Shown in pieces: positions 34,356-44,344 of a stretch of 64,000 nucleotides of DNA (within the stretch, counting starts at the first letter, position 1; each line of letters starts with the position of its first letter). The stretch is taken from positions 1 to 64,000 of the forward strand of contig CACGBP010000003.1 in NCBI GenBank assembly GCA_902571375.1. The letters run 5' to 3'. Source of the stretch: an uncultured Pelagibacteraceae bacterium (lineage in GTDB: Bacteria > Pseudomonadota > Alphaproteobacteria > Pelagibacterales > Pelagibacteraceae). A model generated the notes under the pieces. It saw only the letters and a program-made list of their open reading frames with translations. It was not told where the DNA came from and did not search any database. The position numbers and the translations under genes were made by a program.

Positions 34356-34918
34356 GAATATTTTCCAAAAATAATTTTAGAAATACCATAATTTCGATCA
34401 TCCAATATTTTTAAGGTTTCATTAATTTTAATATCATCTTTTTTGTGTCTATGAATGATTAATAATCCATCTTGTTGCAAAATTTTTTTCTTATTAATGA
34501 TATCAATCAAAAAATTTATTTTTCTTTCTCTGTATGGTGGATCCAAAAAAATTAAGTTATATCTACAGTCAGATTTTGTTAGAGACTCAAAATAATCAAA
34601 ACAATTTTTTTCAATAATTTTTGTATTATTAGTTGCATTTAAACTATTTATATTCGTTCGAAGCACTTTTATTGCTTTATTGTAATTTTCAAAAAATGTG
34701 ACTCTATTGGCTCCTCTAGAAACACACTCTAATCCAAATGAACCTGATCCAGAAAATAGGTCAAGAACTTGTGAATTTTGTATCTCAAATTTAATTTTTT
34801 TTGAATGAACTAAAAGATTAAATATGGATTCTTTAACTAAATCTCTTAATGGGCGTGTATTTTTATCGACAGGCATCAAAATTTTTTTTCCTCTTAGATT
34901 GCCTCCAATTATTCTCAT
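34352..34918 (-). CDS. rsmD: 16S rRNA (guanine-966-N2)-methyltransferase RsmD
   Basis: A 188-residue Rossmann methyltransferase modifying 16S rRNA. It starts MRIIGGNLRGKKI, the fixed family opening, followed by TRPLRDLVKESIFNLL, SAM motif VLDLFSGSGSFGLECVSRGA (about 51-70) and the catalytic FLDPPY (about 127-132). Length is standard. It starts at the last base of the purD stop (TAATG on minus), so it is translationally coupled to purD. Confidence 0.94.
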   Translation of the reverse strand: MRIIGGNLRGKKILMPVDKNTRPLRDLVKESIFNLLVHSKKIKFEIQNSQVLDLFSGSGSFGLECVSRGANRVTFFENYNKAIKVLRTNINSLNATNNTKIIEKNCFDYFESLTKSDCRYNLIFLDPPYRERKINFLIDIINKKKILQQDGLLIIHRHKKDDIKINETLKILDDRNYGISKIIFGKYS

Positions 34919-36180
34919 TAGTCTATAACTTTAAATCCAATATCTTTTCTAAAAAAACCATAGTTCCAACTCAGTTTATTTATTAATTCAATAGCTCTTA
35001 CTCTGTTTTTTTTAAAAGACTCTGACTTAACAACAAAGTTTAAAACTCTCCCACCATTTGAATATATTTTTTTATCTATATTTTTTGTTCCTGCGTGAAA
35101 AATAAATTCATTTTTATCTAAATTCATTTCATCAAGATTTTTAATCTCTATATTATTTTCATATTTTTCAGGATAGCCTTTTGAGCATAAAACTATGCAC
35201 AAGCTTTTTTGATCAAACCATTCAATATTAATTGTTTCTAATTTTTTGTTTATACATGCTAGGATAATTTTTCCAAAATCTGTTTTCAATCTTGGTAAAA
35301 TGGTTTGACATTCTGGATCACCCATTCTTACATTATATTCAATTAAATATGGCTCATTATTAATTACCATTAATCCAGCATACAAAAATCCTTTGAATTC
35401 CGTTTTTAATTCTTTGAGGCCCTTTAATGTTGGATTGATTATTTTTTCTAAAATTTTTTTATCTAATTCTTTATTTTCCATTCTTGATGGAGAATAAGCT
35501 CCCATACCTCCAGTATTTTTACCTTTATCTCCCTCAAAGACCCTTTTATGATCTTGAGCTGTTCCAAAGCTTTTGTAATTTTTTCCATCTGAAATTACAA
35601 AAAAACTCATTTCCTCTCCTTTAAGAAATTCTTCAATTAAAATTTTTTTTGCCTCACCAAATTTGCCACCAAATATTTCATTTATCGCTTGAATAGATTG
35701 ATCTTCATTCTCACAAATATAAACTCCTTTTCCAGCCGCTAAGCCATCTGCTTTAATTACTATTGGAAATTTACTTTTTTTAATAAAGTCTATTCCGTTA
35801 CTAGGATTATGAAATATACCAAATTTTGCAGTTGGAATATTGTACTTTTCACATAATTTTTTTGTAAAGGTTTTTGAACCTTCAAGTTGTGAAGCAATTT
35901 TATTAGGACCAAAAACATTGATATTTTCATTTTCAAGGTAATCTGCTAATCCTTCAACAAGAGGTTTTTCAGGCCCAATTATTACTAATTCAATATTATT
36001 TTTAACTATAAAATTTTTGATTATTTCAAAATCATTTAAGTTTAAATCAATATTTTCTGCTATTAAATTAGTTCCTGCATTGCCTGGTATGCAGTAAATT
36101 TTGCTTATTTTTTCGGATTTTTTAAGCGATACACACAAAGCATGTTCTCTTCCACCACTTCCTATTATTCCAACTTTCAT
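34918..36180 (-). CDS. purD: Phosphoribosylamine-glycine ligase PurD
   Basis: A 420-residue ATP-grasp enzyme for the second step of purine synthesis, making glycinamide ribonucleotide. It shows GSGGREHAL (about 7-15), the KADGLAAGKGVYI ATP-grasp loop (about 139-151), GEEMSFFVISDG, HKRVFEGDKGKNTGGMGAYSP and NVRMGDPECQ (about 282-291). Complete and of normal length. It is divergent from the DUF2093 gene with 23 bases between starts. Confidence 0.96.
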   Translation of the reverse strand: MKVGIIGSGGREHALCVSLKKSEKISKIYCIPGNAGTNLIAENIDLNLNDFEIIKNFIVKNNIELVIIGPEKPLVEGLADYLENENINVFGPNKIASQLEGSKTFTKKLCEKYNIPTAKFGIFHNPSNGIDFIKKSKFPIVIKADGLAAGKGVYICENEDQSIQAINEIFGGKFGEAKKILIEEFLKGEEMSFFVISDGKNYKSFGTAQDHKRVFEGDKGKNTGGMGAYSPSRMENKELDKKILEKIINPTLKGLKELKTEFKGFLYAGLMVINNEPYLIEYNVRMGDPECQTILPRLKTDFGKIILACINKKLETINIEWFDQKSLCIVLCSKGYPEKYENNIEIKNLDEMNLDKNEFIFHAGTKNIDKKIYSNGGRVLNFVVKSESFKKNRVRAIELINKLSWNYGFFRKDIGFKVID

Positions 36181-36203
36181 GTAACAATATATATAGACTA
36201 AAA

Positions 36204-36395
36204 ATGTTTAAAAAATTAGCAAAAATAAAATATTTACCAAATAATTTTCAAGTTATTCAAGATGGAGATCATGTGGTATGTGCAATTTCTGGTAAAAAAA
36301 TTCCTTTAAAAGATCTAACTTATTGGAATGTAGATTTACAAGAGCCTTACTTTTCATATGTTGAAGCATCAATTAAAAGAGAAAAAAATAAATAA
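36204..36395 (+). CDS. DUF2093 small protein
   Basis: A 63-residue protein of the alphaproteobacterial DUF2093 family. The family pattern is clear: KIKYLPNNFQVIQDGDHVVCA, then G-x-x-I-P-L, YWNVDLQEPYFS and a charged end. Function unknown. It is a single-gene transcript wedged between divergent purD and convergent lpxL, its stop one base from the lpxL stop. Confidence 0.88.
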   Translation: MFKKLAKIKYLPNNFQVIQDGDHVVCAISGKKIPLKDLTYWNVDLQEPYFSYVEASIKREKNK

Positions 36396-36396
36396 A

Positions 36397-37260
36397 TTAT
36401 TTCCACCTGTTATGTGTCCAAATCCATTGATCTGGATTATTTAAAATCATTTCCTCTAATATTTTGTTTAATTTTAAAGTAATAACATCTAAGCTTTCAT
36501 CATTTTTAAACTCAATAATATTACCAAACTCAAGCTTAAATTTATTGTCATCAAATCTATGAATATAAACAGGTACGATTTTAGCATTAAATTTTTTTAC
36601 AAATTGTGCTGGAATGGTTGTGGTTCGTGCTTTATGTCCAAAAAAATCACACATTACCCCTTCCGTAACTCTTTGATCTATCATTAAAGCAATGGAGGAA
36701 CCGTTTTTAAAATTTTGTAATAATTCTTTTGTACCTGCGATTCCTTTTTTTATTTGTTTTTTACATATATATTTTTTTCTTATTCTTTCCATTATAGGGT
36801 TAAGAAAAATATTGTTCAAAGGTCTATAAATAGTAGTCAAATCAATCCCAGCCTTATCTATCTGCATAGCCATTAACTCGAAATTATTAAAATGTCCTGA
36901 AATAAAAATAACAGGTTTTGATTCTTTTTTAATTTTTTCAAGTATGTTTTGATTTTCAATAGTTATAAGATTTGAGAATTTCTCTTTATCTCTGAAATAT
37001 TTTATATACATATATTCAGCTAAAATTCTTCCATAGTTAAACCACATTTTTTTTGAAAGTATTTTTTTTTCTAACATACTTAATTTAGGAAAAGCTTTTG
37101 ATAAATTTGAAATGATTATTTTGTTAGATCTAAACATAGGACCCAAAATAGTCATCAAATTTCCTGAAAATTTGGTTGAGTATTTTAAGCCTAATATCTT
37201 AAAGATAAAAAATAAAATTAAAATAATTATAAATTGTAAAAAATATTTAACGTTATCCAT
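36397..37260 (-). CDS. lpxL: LpxL/HtrB-type lipid A acyltransferase
   Basis: A 287-residue lysophospholipid/lipid A acyltransferase with one N-terminal membrane helix (about 5-25). The catalytic HxxxxE is visible as SGHFNNFELM (H about 126, E about 131), followed by TIYRPLNNIFLNPIMERIR, the typical acceptor segment, and MIDQRVTEGVMCDFFG. It adds a secondary acyl chain to lipid A. Whether it is LpxL or LpxM/LpxP in specificity cannot be told. It overlaps lpxK by 8 bases at the end of the LPS operon. Confidence 0.88.
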   Translation of the reverse strand: MDNVKYFLQFIIILILFFIFKILGLKYSTKFSGNLMTILGPMFRSNKIIISNLSKAFPKLSMLEKKILSKKMWFNYGRILAEYMYIKYFRDKEKFSNLITIENQNILEKIKKESKPVIFISGHFNNFELMAMQIDKAGIDLTTIYRPLNNIFLNPIMERIRKKYICKKQIKKGIAGTKELLQNFKNGSSIALMIDQRVTEGVMCDFFGHKARTTTIPAQFVKKFNAKIVPVYIHRFDDNKFKLEFGNIIEFKNDESLDVITLKLNKILEEMILNNPDQWIWTHNRWK

Positions 37261-38203
37261 TTATTTTTTCTTTTAAAAAATTAGTCACAGCTTCACTATC
37301 TTTAATTTTCATTTCGATTTTTAAGAAATTTATCTTACCATGATTTAAGTTAGCAATTTTTATAAAATCTTTTTCTGTTGTTACAATTTCTGCATCAATA
37401 TTTTTTGCTCTCTCCAAAATATCATCTATATCTTTTTGACCATAATTAAAGTGATCTGGATATATTTTTTCTTCAACGATATTGAAATTATTTTTTTTTA
37501 ACAATTCTTTGAAATTTAAAGGATTTCCTATTCCAGAGAAAACAATATACCTCTTAGATAGATCAAACTTATCTAAATTTAAAGGAGTGTAATAAGTATA
37601 AAATATTTTTATAGAAGGATTAATTTTATTTATTTCATGTATTATTTCCCTATTCTCCTCATCATCTTTACTTTGTTTAAGAACAACAGCATCATATTTT
37701 TTAAGGCTTTCAATGCTTTCTCTTAAAGGACCCGAGGGTATCAAGTTGCCATTACCAATCCAATTTTGGTTATCAAAACAAACAAACTTTAAATCATATT
37801 CTATTTTTCTTTCTTGAAGCCCATCATCAAAAATTAATATTTCTTTTTTATTCATAACAGCTTTTTCTATTATTGTTTTACGATTCTTTTCTGTAATTAG
37901 TGTAGTTTCATGGTTTAAAATTTTTTGTTCATCATGCTGATTTTTATAATATTTTTTACCCACAGCTACATCGTAACCAAGTTTCTCTAAAATTTTATAT
38001 AGTTTAATTGTAAAAGGAGTTTTACCTGTTCCACCTAAATAAATGTTTCCAATACAAATTGTTTTAATTTTTTCATTTTTTTTTTTAGATAAAAAATTGA
38101 TTAAAATATTGTTTATAATTAATGGAATAGTTAAAGGTATTAAAATGATTGAAAATAAGTTTGGCCTTTTTTTATCCCAAAATTTTGGTTTTTTAAAAAT
38201 CAT
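37253..38203 (-). CDS. lpxK: Tetraacyldisaccharide 4'-kinase LpxK
   Basis: A 316-residue P-loop kinase that phosphorylates the lipid A disaccharide. It has an N-terminal membrane helix, the Walker A motif NIYLGGTGKTPFTIKL (about 54-68), IFDDGLQ (catalytic aspartate region) and the C-terminal DHFNYGQKDID and TTEKDFIKI motifs. Length is normal. It overlaps waaA and lpxL on both sides within the same operon. Confidence 0.95.
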   Translation of the reverse strand: MIFKKPKFWDKKRPNLFSIILIPLTIPLIINNILINFLSKKKNEKIKTICIGNIYLGGTGKTPFTIKLYKILEKLGYDVAVGKKYYKNQHDEQKILNHETTLITEKNRKTIIEKAVMNKKEILIFDDGLQERKIEYDLKFVCFDNQNWIGNGNLIPSGPLRESIESLKKYDAVVLKQSKDDEENREIIHEINKINPSIKIFYTYYTPLNLDKFDLSKRYIVFSGIGNPLNFKELLKKNNFNIVEEKIYPDHFNYGQKDIDDILERAKNIDAEIVTTEKDFIKIANLNHGKINFLKIEMKIKDSEAVTNFLKEKING

Positions 38204-39444
38204 TTTATAAAACTATTTATTTCCCTATAAGTTAATTCTAATATTTTTTTACCTATAAAATTCAATTTCTTTTGAATTAATTTAGATTTTGATTTTTTTT
38301 TAAAAAACTTATCCATCATTGTTACGAACTGTTGTTGATTAGTTATTTTTGTGGATATACTTTTTAATTTTAAAAATTGGTATATTTCAGTAAAATTTGA
38401 AACGTGTGGACCGTGAAGAATATTGCAACCAAACCGAGCAGCTTCCAAAGGATTTTGTCCACCGTGATCTACTAAAGAACCTCCAAGAAATATATTTTTA
38501 CAGATATTATAGAATGATTTAGTCTCTCCATAGGAATTCACTAAATAAATGTCAGTTCCCTTATTAATTTTTTTTTTAGAGTCATGATAATGAACTTTTA
38601 AATTAAGTTTATTTAGATCTTCTTCAATAGATTTAGCTCTTTCCACATGTCTGGGAATTATTATCGTTAATAAATTTTTATATTTTTTCTTTAATTCGAG
38701 GTGAACTTTAGCGCAAAAAATTTCTTCTGGTCCGTGAGTACTTGAGGCGCACCAAGATTTTTTTAATTGAATAAATTTTTTTATATTTATATTCATAGTA
38801 TTTTTTTCATTTTCTAACTGAGAAAATTTAATATTACCTAGTAATTTTACGTTAGTAGCACCAAGACTTTTTAGAAACTTTTTTGACTCTTTACTTGATG
38901 ACAAACATAAATTAAATTTATTAAAAATTTTTTTTGAAAAAGAAGGTATCATTTTCCAGCGGCTAAAAGTTTTTTTTGTGATCCTGCCATTTAAAAGAGT
39001 CACAGGAATATTTTTCTTATTTAAATTATTGATCATATTTGGCCAAATTTCAGAGTCTATAAAATGTGCAGACGAAGGTTTCCAATAATCTAAGAATTTT
39101 TGAGAATGAAAATTTGTATCAATAGGAAAAAATTGATGAATTAATTTTGTGAACCTATAGTTTTGAATAACTTTTGATGAGCTTAAAGTATTTGAAGTGA
39201 CTAAAATTTGGTTAACTTTTTTATTTTTTTCTAATTTTTCTAAAAGTGGCATAATACTATAGAGCTCGCCAACACTTGCACCATGAAACCAAATTAAATT
39301 TTCCCCACTTTTTTTTTTAGAAAAAAAGCAAAATTTTTCTTTAAATCTTTTTAAATCTTCTTTACCTATTAAAAGTCTATAAATTAATATGATCGGAGAA
39401 AGAATTAGTATTAGATTTATTAAAATTCTATATATGATTAACAT
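38200..39444 (-). CDS. waaA: 3-deoxy-D-manno-octulosonic acid (Kdo) transferase
   Basis: A 414-residue membrane-associated GT30 enzyme attaching Kdo to lipid IVA. The signature WFHGASVGELYSIMPLLEKL (quoted length 20, about 52-71) holds the catalytic glutamate; later come SEIWPNMINNL, LLNGRI, STHGPEE and the nucleotide-sugar-binding FLGGSLVDHGGQNPLE (about 322). Length is standard. It overlaps msbA by one base and lpxK by 4 bases, so LPS export and Kdo addition are made together. Confidence 0.94.
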   Translation of the reverse strand: MLIIYRILINLILILSPIILIYRLLIGKEDLKRFKEKFCFFSKKKSGENLIWFHGASVGELYSIMPLLEKLEKNKKVNQILVTSNTLSSSKVIQNYRFTKLIHQFFPIDTNFHSQKFLDYWKPSSAHFIDSEIWPNMINNLNKKNIPVTLLNGRITKKTFSRWKMIPSFSKKIFNKFNLCLSSSKESKKFLKSLGATNVKLLGNIKFSQLENEKNTMNINIKKFIQLKKSWCASSTHGPEEIFCAKVHLELKKKYKNLLTIIIPRHVERAKSIEEDLNKLNLKVHYHDSKKKINKGTDIYLVNSYGETKSFYNICKNIFLGGSLVDHGGQNPLEAARFGCNILHGPHVSNFTEIYQFLKLKSISTKITNQQQFVTMMDKFFKKKSKSKLIQKKLNFIGKKILELTYREINSFIK

Positions 39445-41183
39445 TACTGCTTTTTGATTTGTTTCTCATAAAAATTCTTATAAATATTTGAGGTAATCAT
39501 TAGATCTTTATGTTTTCCTTCACCTACTACTAATCCTTTATCAATTACATAGATTTTATCTGCATTAAGTATTGTTGATAATCTGTGAGCTATAACCACG
39601 GTAGTTCTACCTTTTGTTAAAAAATTAATTGCCTCTTGAATTTTATTTTCTGTATCTGCATCTAACGAGGAAGTTGCTTCATCAAGTAATATGATAGGGC
39701 TTTTTTTAAGAATTGCCCTAGCTATAGAAAGTCTTTGTTTTTCTCCACCTGACAATCTAATCCCATTTTCACCAATTAATGTGTCGTATTTATTGGGTAA
39801 TTTTTCAATAAATTCACTTGCAAAAGAGAGTTTTGTAGCTTGTTCAATTTCATCATGAGAGGCCCTGGGATTTGCATAGCTAATATTATTTTTAATTGTG
39901 TCATCGAATAAAAGTGTATCTTGACTTACTAAAGAAATATTTTTTCTCAAAGAAAAAATGCTCGAGTTATAAATTGACTGATCATCAATTTTTATATCAC
40001 CTTCATTAGCATTATAAAACCTAGGAATAAGACTCAAAATAGTAGATTTTCCAGCTCCACTATGACCAACTAAAGCTGTCATTTTATTACCTGGAAAATC
40101 TAAAGTTATAGAATTTAATATATTTTTTTCACTCTGTGAGTAATCAAATTTGACATTTTCAAAATTTATTTTTGCTTTATCAATTATTAGATCCTTGGAA
40201 GTAACAGGGTCTTGAATTGTTTGTTTTTCATCTATTATTGGAATAACTCGACTAGCGCCAGATAAACCTTGTTGTATACCAATATTTAAAGTAGCCAATG
40301 ATCTCACCGGTTGATATGCTAACATCATAGCAGCGAGAAATGAAAAAAAGTTACTTACCTCAAGTTCGCCAGCTCTAATTAATTTTGCAGAAATATAAAT
40401 TAGGAAAGCAATCATAAATCCAGTCAAAACTTCTAAGATAGGTGAAGCTCTTACATGGATCACATTAATTTTTCTATTATTTTCTTTGAATTTTGTAATA
40501 TAGTTGTTAGCTCTCTCTTTCTCATAATTTTCTCTTTGAAAAATTTTCATTAATTTATGATTTTTAAAAATTTCAATTAAATAAGAAGTTAAAAGCCCTG
40601 CGTTTGTCATTTGTTCTTTTGTTACTTTACTAATTCTTTTTCCAAGTGCTCTTGCAGCTAAAGATGAAAGTGGAATCATAATAATTGCAACCAAAGATAA
40701 TTTCCAATTTTGATAGAACATTACTCCAAGAAGACCAATCAAAGTAAAACTGTCTTTAAAAAGATTCAAAATTGTAGTACTAACTAGATTTGTGATCATA
40801 TTCACATCATTCATTAGATTTGCAACAAATTTTCCTGAATGCTTTTGATCAATTAATTGAGTATCTGCTTTAATAATATTTGCAAACATATCTGTTTGAA
40901 TATTTTTTCTAATTTCTTCAGATACATTAATCATTATCACTCTTGCAATATAAAGTGAGGAACCTTTTACAATAAACGCTAAAACTATTAATCCAGGTAT
41001 CATATAAACTAAAGACTGTTCTTGTTCTATAAAAAGTTGTTTAATAGCAGGATCGAGAAGATAGGCTACTCCAGATGTACTTCCAGCTAAAAGAATCGAA
41101 AAAAAAACTGCAACAAAAATATTTTTAATATATTTTTTTGTATAACTTTTATAAAGTCTTTTTATCAATTCAATCTTTGTCAT
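39444..41183 (-). CDS. msbA: Lipid A export ATP-binding/permease protein MsbA-like
   Basis: A 579-residue half-type ABC exporter with six membrane helices (about 20-310) and a nucleotide-binding domain (about 335-575): Walker A GHSGAGKST, signature LSGGEKQRLSIARAI, Walker B IILLDEATSS and switch AHRLST. The position upstream of waaA-lpxK-lpxL indicates lipid A/LPS flipping. The ORF track starts at a GTG one codon earlier; the ATG at 41183 is preferred. It starts 4 bases after the ubiA stop. Confidence 0.9.
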   Translation of the reverse strand: MTKIELIKRLYKSYTKKYIKNIFVAVFFSILLAGSTSGVAYLLDPAIKQLFIEQEQSLVYMIPGLIVLAFIVKGSSLYIARVIMINVSEEIRKNIQTDMFANIIKADTQLIDQKHSGKFVANLMNDVNMITNLVSTTILNLFKDSFTLIGLLGVMFYQNWKLSLVAIIMIPLSSLAARALGKRISKVTKEQMTNAGLLTSYLIEIFKNHKLMKIFQRENYEKERANNYITKFKENNRKINVIHVRASPILEVLTGFMIAFLIYISAKLIRAGELEVSNFFSFLAAMMLAYQPVRSLATLNIGIQQGLSGASRVIPIIDEKQTIQDPVTSKDLIIDKAKINFENVKFDYSQSEKNILNSITLDFPGNKMTALVGHSGAGKSTILSLIPRFYNANEGDIKIDDQSIYNSSIFSLRKNISLVSQDTLLFDDTIKNNISYANPRASHDEIEQATKLSFASEFIEKLPNKYDTLIGENGIRLSGGEKQRLSIARAILKKSPIILLDEATSSLDADTENKIQEAINFLTKGRTTVVIAHRLSTILNADKIYVIDKGLVVGEGKHKDLMITSNIYKNFYEKQIKKQ

Positions 41184-41187
41184 CACC

Positions 41188-42051
41188 CTAAATCTTACCT
41201 ATAACTAAACTTGATAAAACTAATAGTCCTAAAAGATTATTAGATTTAAAAATTTTTAAACAGCTTGATGCATTTTTTATTTTCAATTTTTTTAATTGTG
41301 ACAAGAACATTTGAAAAATAATTATGATCATAAATAAATAAAATATATTATTTAGTTTCATTAAATAGCCTGTTAAAAGAAGTGAAAATATAAATATTGT
41401 GTAGCATAAATATAAAAAGGTATAAGGGTTTTTTTTAAATTTGATTGAGGTTGATTTTAATCCAATTATTTCATCATCTTTAATATCTTGATACCCATAT
41501 ATTGTGTCGTATCCGAGTGTCCAAAATATGGCTCCAAAATAAAAAACTAATGGAATTAAGGTTATTGTTGAATTAATTGAAGTCCATCCAAGTATTAAAC
41601 CATAATTAAAAGTAACTCCTAAAAAAAGTTGAGGCCAATAAGTGAACCTCTTCATCAAAGGATAAGTAAAAGCCAATGGCATTGATGCTAATGCAACTAT
41701 GATAGTAAAATAATTAAAATTTATCAGAACTAAAAAAGCTAATAAACAAAGTGCTATTGCATAAATTAACCCAAGTGAAACAGATATTTTTCCAGAGGCC
41801 AAAGGTCTATTTTTTGTCCTAGATACTTTTCTATCAAATTTTCTATCTAAAATATCATTCACAATACAACCTGCCGACCTCATTAAAACAGCTCCTAAAA
41901 AGAAGAGAATGATATAAAAAAAATAAGTATTAAGATTTGTTGAGATGTCATATGCTATAGTTAAACCCCAAGCGCATGGCCAAAAAAGTAACATGTAACC
42001 AATTGGTTTTTTTAATCTAGTAAGTTCAATAAATAAGTTTATTTGCTGCAT
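41188..42051 (-). CDS. ubiA: 4-hydroxybenzoate polyprenyltransferase UbiA
   Basis: A 287-residue intramembrane prenyltransferase of about eight or nine helices that commits 4-hydroxybenzoate to ubiquinone synthesis. The first aspartate-rich motif is NDILDRKFDRKVSRTKNRP (about 66-84), the second DTIYGYQDIKDDEIIG (about 178-193). The GWTS and PLMKRFTYWPQ segments are typical. Length is standard. It heads the minus-strand run into msbA. It is divergent from the DUF2721 gene with 51 bases between starts. Confidence 0.95.
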   Translation of the reverse strand: MQQINLFIELTRLKKPIGYMLLFWPCAWGLTIAYDISTNLNTYFFYIILFFLGAVLMRSAGCIVNDILDRKFDRKVSRTKNRPLASGKISVSLGLIYAIALCLLAFLVLINFNYFTIIVALASMPLAFTYPLMKRFTYWPQLFLGVTFNYGLILGWTSINSTITLIPLVFYFGAIFWTLGYDTIYGYQDIKDDEIIGLKSTSIKFKKNPYTFLYLCYTIFIFSLLLTGYLMKLNNIFYLFMIIIIFQMFLSQLKKLKIKNASSCLKIFKSNNLLGLLVLSSLVIGKI

Positions 42052-42102
42052 AGAATTTACTTGTAAATAACAAAGGCAGGATTGATAATCAAATTGATTC
42101 GT

Positions 42103-42507
42103 ATGAATATAGATTACACAGTTACCGCATTAATGTTTCCAGCAATTCCTTTAATAATGGGTGTGTATAGCAATAGATTTCATTCTTTAAGTGCATTGAT
42201 TAGAGAACTACATGACGAACATGTTTATGAAAAGCATGTTCCGCCAGAATGGAAGAAACAATTTATCAACTTAAGTGGAAGAATAACATTACTTAGATGG
42301 TCCATAATGTTTGGTGCATTTGGTTTTTTATTTAATATGCTAACAGTCTTGTGTCTTTATTTGAATGAGGTTTTTATAGCAAGGTTAATTTTTGGATCTT
42401 GTTGTTTATCAATGATGATTTCAATAATTTTTTTTATAAGGGAAATTCATGTTTCGACAAATGCTTTAAGATTACATATGTCAGATATGGATGTTAAGGT
42501 TGATTAA
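42103..42507 (+). CDS. DUF2721 membrane protein
   Basis: A 134-residue protein with three hydrophobic segments (about 2-22, 64-88, 93-118) matching the DUF2721 layout: an N-terminal helix, an arginine-rich segment (RFHSLSALIREL), a central LSGRITLLRWSIM helix start, and a C-terminal EIHVSTNALRLH. Function unknown. The ORF track begins at a TTG at 42082, which does have an AGGCAGG just upstream; the ATG at 42103 (MNIDYTVTAL) is taken because the helix starts there. The true start remains open. Stop shares TTAA with the quinone reductase. Confidence 0.7.
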   Translation: MNIDYTVTALMFPAIPLIMGVYSNRFHSLSALIRELHDEHVYEKHVPPEWKKQFINLSGRITLLRWSIMFGAFGFLFNMLTVLCLYLNEVFIARLIFGSCCLSMMISIIFFIREIHVSTNALRLHMSDMDVKVD

Positions 42508-43475
42508 GGAATAATTACAGAAGGACCTAAAATTTTTCTTCCTTCTAAATCTTGATGAGCTTTAACAATTTCATTTAGAGGATATTTTTTAAAAATGTCT
42601 AATTTAAATTTTTTGCTTACAAACATTTCAAATACTTTTTTTGCTGCCTCATCCAATTCTTCTCTTGTTGTTGTATAGTGTGCAATACTTGGTCTAGTTA
42701 AATATAATCCTTTTGGTGCTAAAGATTTTCCAACATTACATGGTTCTATCGGACCAGATGCATTTCCAAAAGAAACCATCATACCTCTAACTTTTAAACA
42801 TTCTATTGAACTATCAAAAGTTTTTTTTCCCACTCCATCATAAACCACTGGAACACCAATTCCATTAGTTATTTCTTTTACCTTTTCAGCAAAGTTTTCC
42901 TTAGAATAATTGATTACATGATCGCAACCATTTGCTTCAGCTATTTTAATCTTTTCATCAGAACCGACAGTTCCAATTACAGTACATCCTAAACTTTTTG
43001 CCCACTGACAAAATATTTGCCCAACTCCACCAGCTGCAGCATGAAACAATATAGTTTCACCTGATTTTACTGGATATGTTTTATGAAGAAGATAAAAAAC
43101 TGTAAAACCTTTAGTCATTAACGTTACAACTTTTTCTAATTCAATCTCATTAGGAACCTTAACTAATTTTTTCGTTGGAAATATTCTGTGTGTTGCATAT
43201 GAACCAATTGGCATTGATGCATAAGCAACTTTATCACCAATTTTAAAGTCTTTGACATCTGGTCCAATTTTTTCAATTATTCCTGCACCTTCAATTCCAA
43301 TATTTGATGGTAATTCGACAGGGTAAAGGCCTGATCTATGATAGGTGTCAATATAATTTAAACCAATAGCCTCATTCTTAATTAAAACTTCTCCAGATTT
43401 TGGTTCGCCCAATTTTATATCTTTTAATTCTAGAACTTCTGGTCCACCATTTTTTGAAATTATTACTGCTTTCAT
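42504..43475 (-). CDS. Zinc-free NADPH:quinone reductase (MDR/QOR family)
   Basis: A 323-residue medium-chain dehydrogenase of the quinone oxidoreductase type. GroES-like N-terminal domain: NYIDTYHRSGLYP, GIEGAGIIEKIGPDV and GDKVAYA. Rossmann domain: LFHAAAGGVGQIFCQWAKSLG (about 142-161) with the AxxGGVG dinucleotide motif. No zinc-binding cysteine set. It probably reduces quinones or enals with NADPH, protecting from electrophiles. It overlaps the pirin gene by 4 bases, so they form a unit with doxX and a dehalogenase upstream. Confidence 0.9.
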   Translation of the reverse strand: MKAVIISKNGGPEVLELKDIKLGEPKSGEVLIKNEAIGLNYIDTYHRSGLYPVELPSNIGIEGAGIIEKIGPDVKDFKIGDKVAYASMPIGSYATHRIFPTKKLVKVPNEIELEKVVTLMTKGFTVFYLLHKTYPVKSGETILFHAAAGGVGQIFCQWAKSLGCTVIGTVGSDEKIKIAEANGCDHVINYSKENFAEKVKEITNGIGVPVVYDGVGKKTFDSSIECLKVRGMMVSFGNASGPIEPCNVGKSLAPKGLYLTRPSIAHYTTTREELDEAAKKVFEMFVSKKFKLDIFKKYPLNEIVKAHQDLEGRKILGPSVIIP

Positions 43476-44308
43476 TTTACAAATGTACCATTATGATAAT
43501 CTTGAACTGCTTGCAAGATCTCTGCTTTCGTATTCATTACAAAAGGACCACCTCTTGCTATTTCTTCATTAATAGGTTTTCCTGAAATAACTAAAAATTT
43601 TGCATCAGTTTGTGCTGAAACTTTTAAATCTTCACCTCTAGAAAGTAAGATTAAAGTACTATTCTTGACCTTATCATGGTTCTTTTTACCTATTTTTATT
43701 TCACCGTTAATTAAATATATGAATGTATTATGAGTAGAGGGTAGGCTGAAATTAAATTCTTTTTCTTTTTTTAGCTCTACATCAAAATAAGTAGGTTCAA
43801 CATTGTGTCCCTTTACAGGACCTTCGGCTTTTTCAAATTTTCCAGCTATAACTTTTACTTGTTTATCTTGATCTTGATGCACATTCATTTTATCTGCATC
43901 GATATAAATGTATTCAGGTTTACTCATTTTTAATTTTGCTGGCATATTGATCCATAATTGAAAACCATGAAGTTTTCCCTCCTTCATTGCAGGCATTTCA
44001 GAGTGAATAATTCCACTTCCAGTTTTCATCCACTGAACATCGCCTGCAGTCATCCTTCCCTCACCACCAGTACTATCTTTGTGTTCAAAATCTCCCGCAA
44101 GCATATATGTGACTGTTTCAATACCTCTATGAGGATGAGGAGGAAATCCTGCAATATAATCCTCGCTGTTTTCAGAACCAAATTCATCTAACATTAAAAA
44201 TGGATCAAAGTAGTTAGGCTCAACTCCGATACTTCTTTTCAACTTTACTCCTGCACCATCAGACGCAGGAATAGGATCTATAATTTGTTTTACCTCAATA
44301 TTTTTCAT
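43472..44308 (-). CDS. Pirin family protein
   Basis: A 278-residue bicupin pirin. Metal-ligand histidines are in GFPPHPHRGIETVTYML (about 55-71) and GSGIIHSEMP (about 97-106, with the glutamate). Bacterial pirins include quercetin dioxygenases and redox regulators; the substrate here is not known. Length is typical for the family. It is coupled to the quinone reductase gene, in keeping with an oxidative or electrophile-stress unit. Confidence 0.9.
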   Translation of the reverse strand: MKNIEVKQIIDPIPASDGAGVKLKRSIGVEPNYFDPFLMLDEFGSENSEDYIAGFPPHPHRGIETVTYMLAGDFEHKDSTGGEGRMTAGDVQWMKTGSGIIHSEMPAMKEGKLHGFQLWINMPAKLKMSKPEYIYIDADKMNVHQDQDKQVKVIAGKFEKAEGPVKGHNVEPTYFDVELKKEKEFNFSLPSTHNTFIYLINGEIKIGKKNHDKVKNSTLILLSRGEDLKVSAQTDAKFLVISGKPINEEIARGGPFVMNTKAEILQAVQDYHNGTFVK

Positions 44309-44344
44309 AGAACTTAAATAATAATTTTAATGTTTAATTCAATA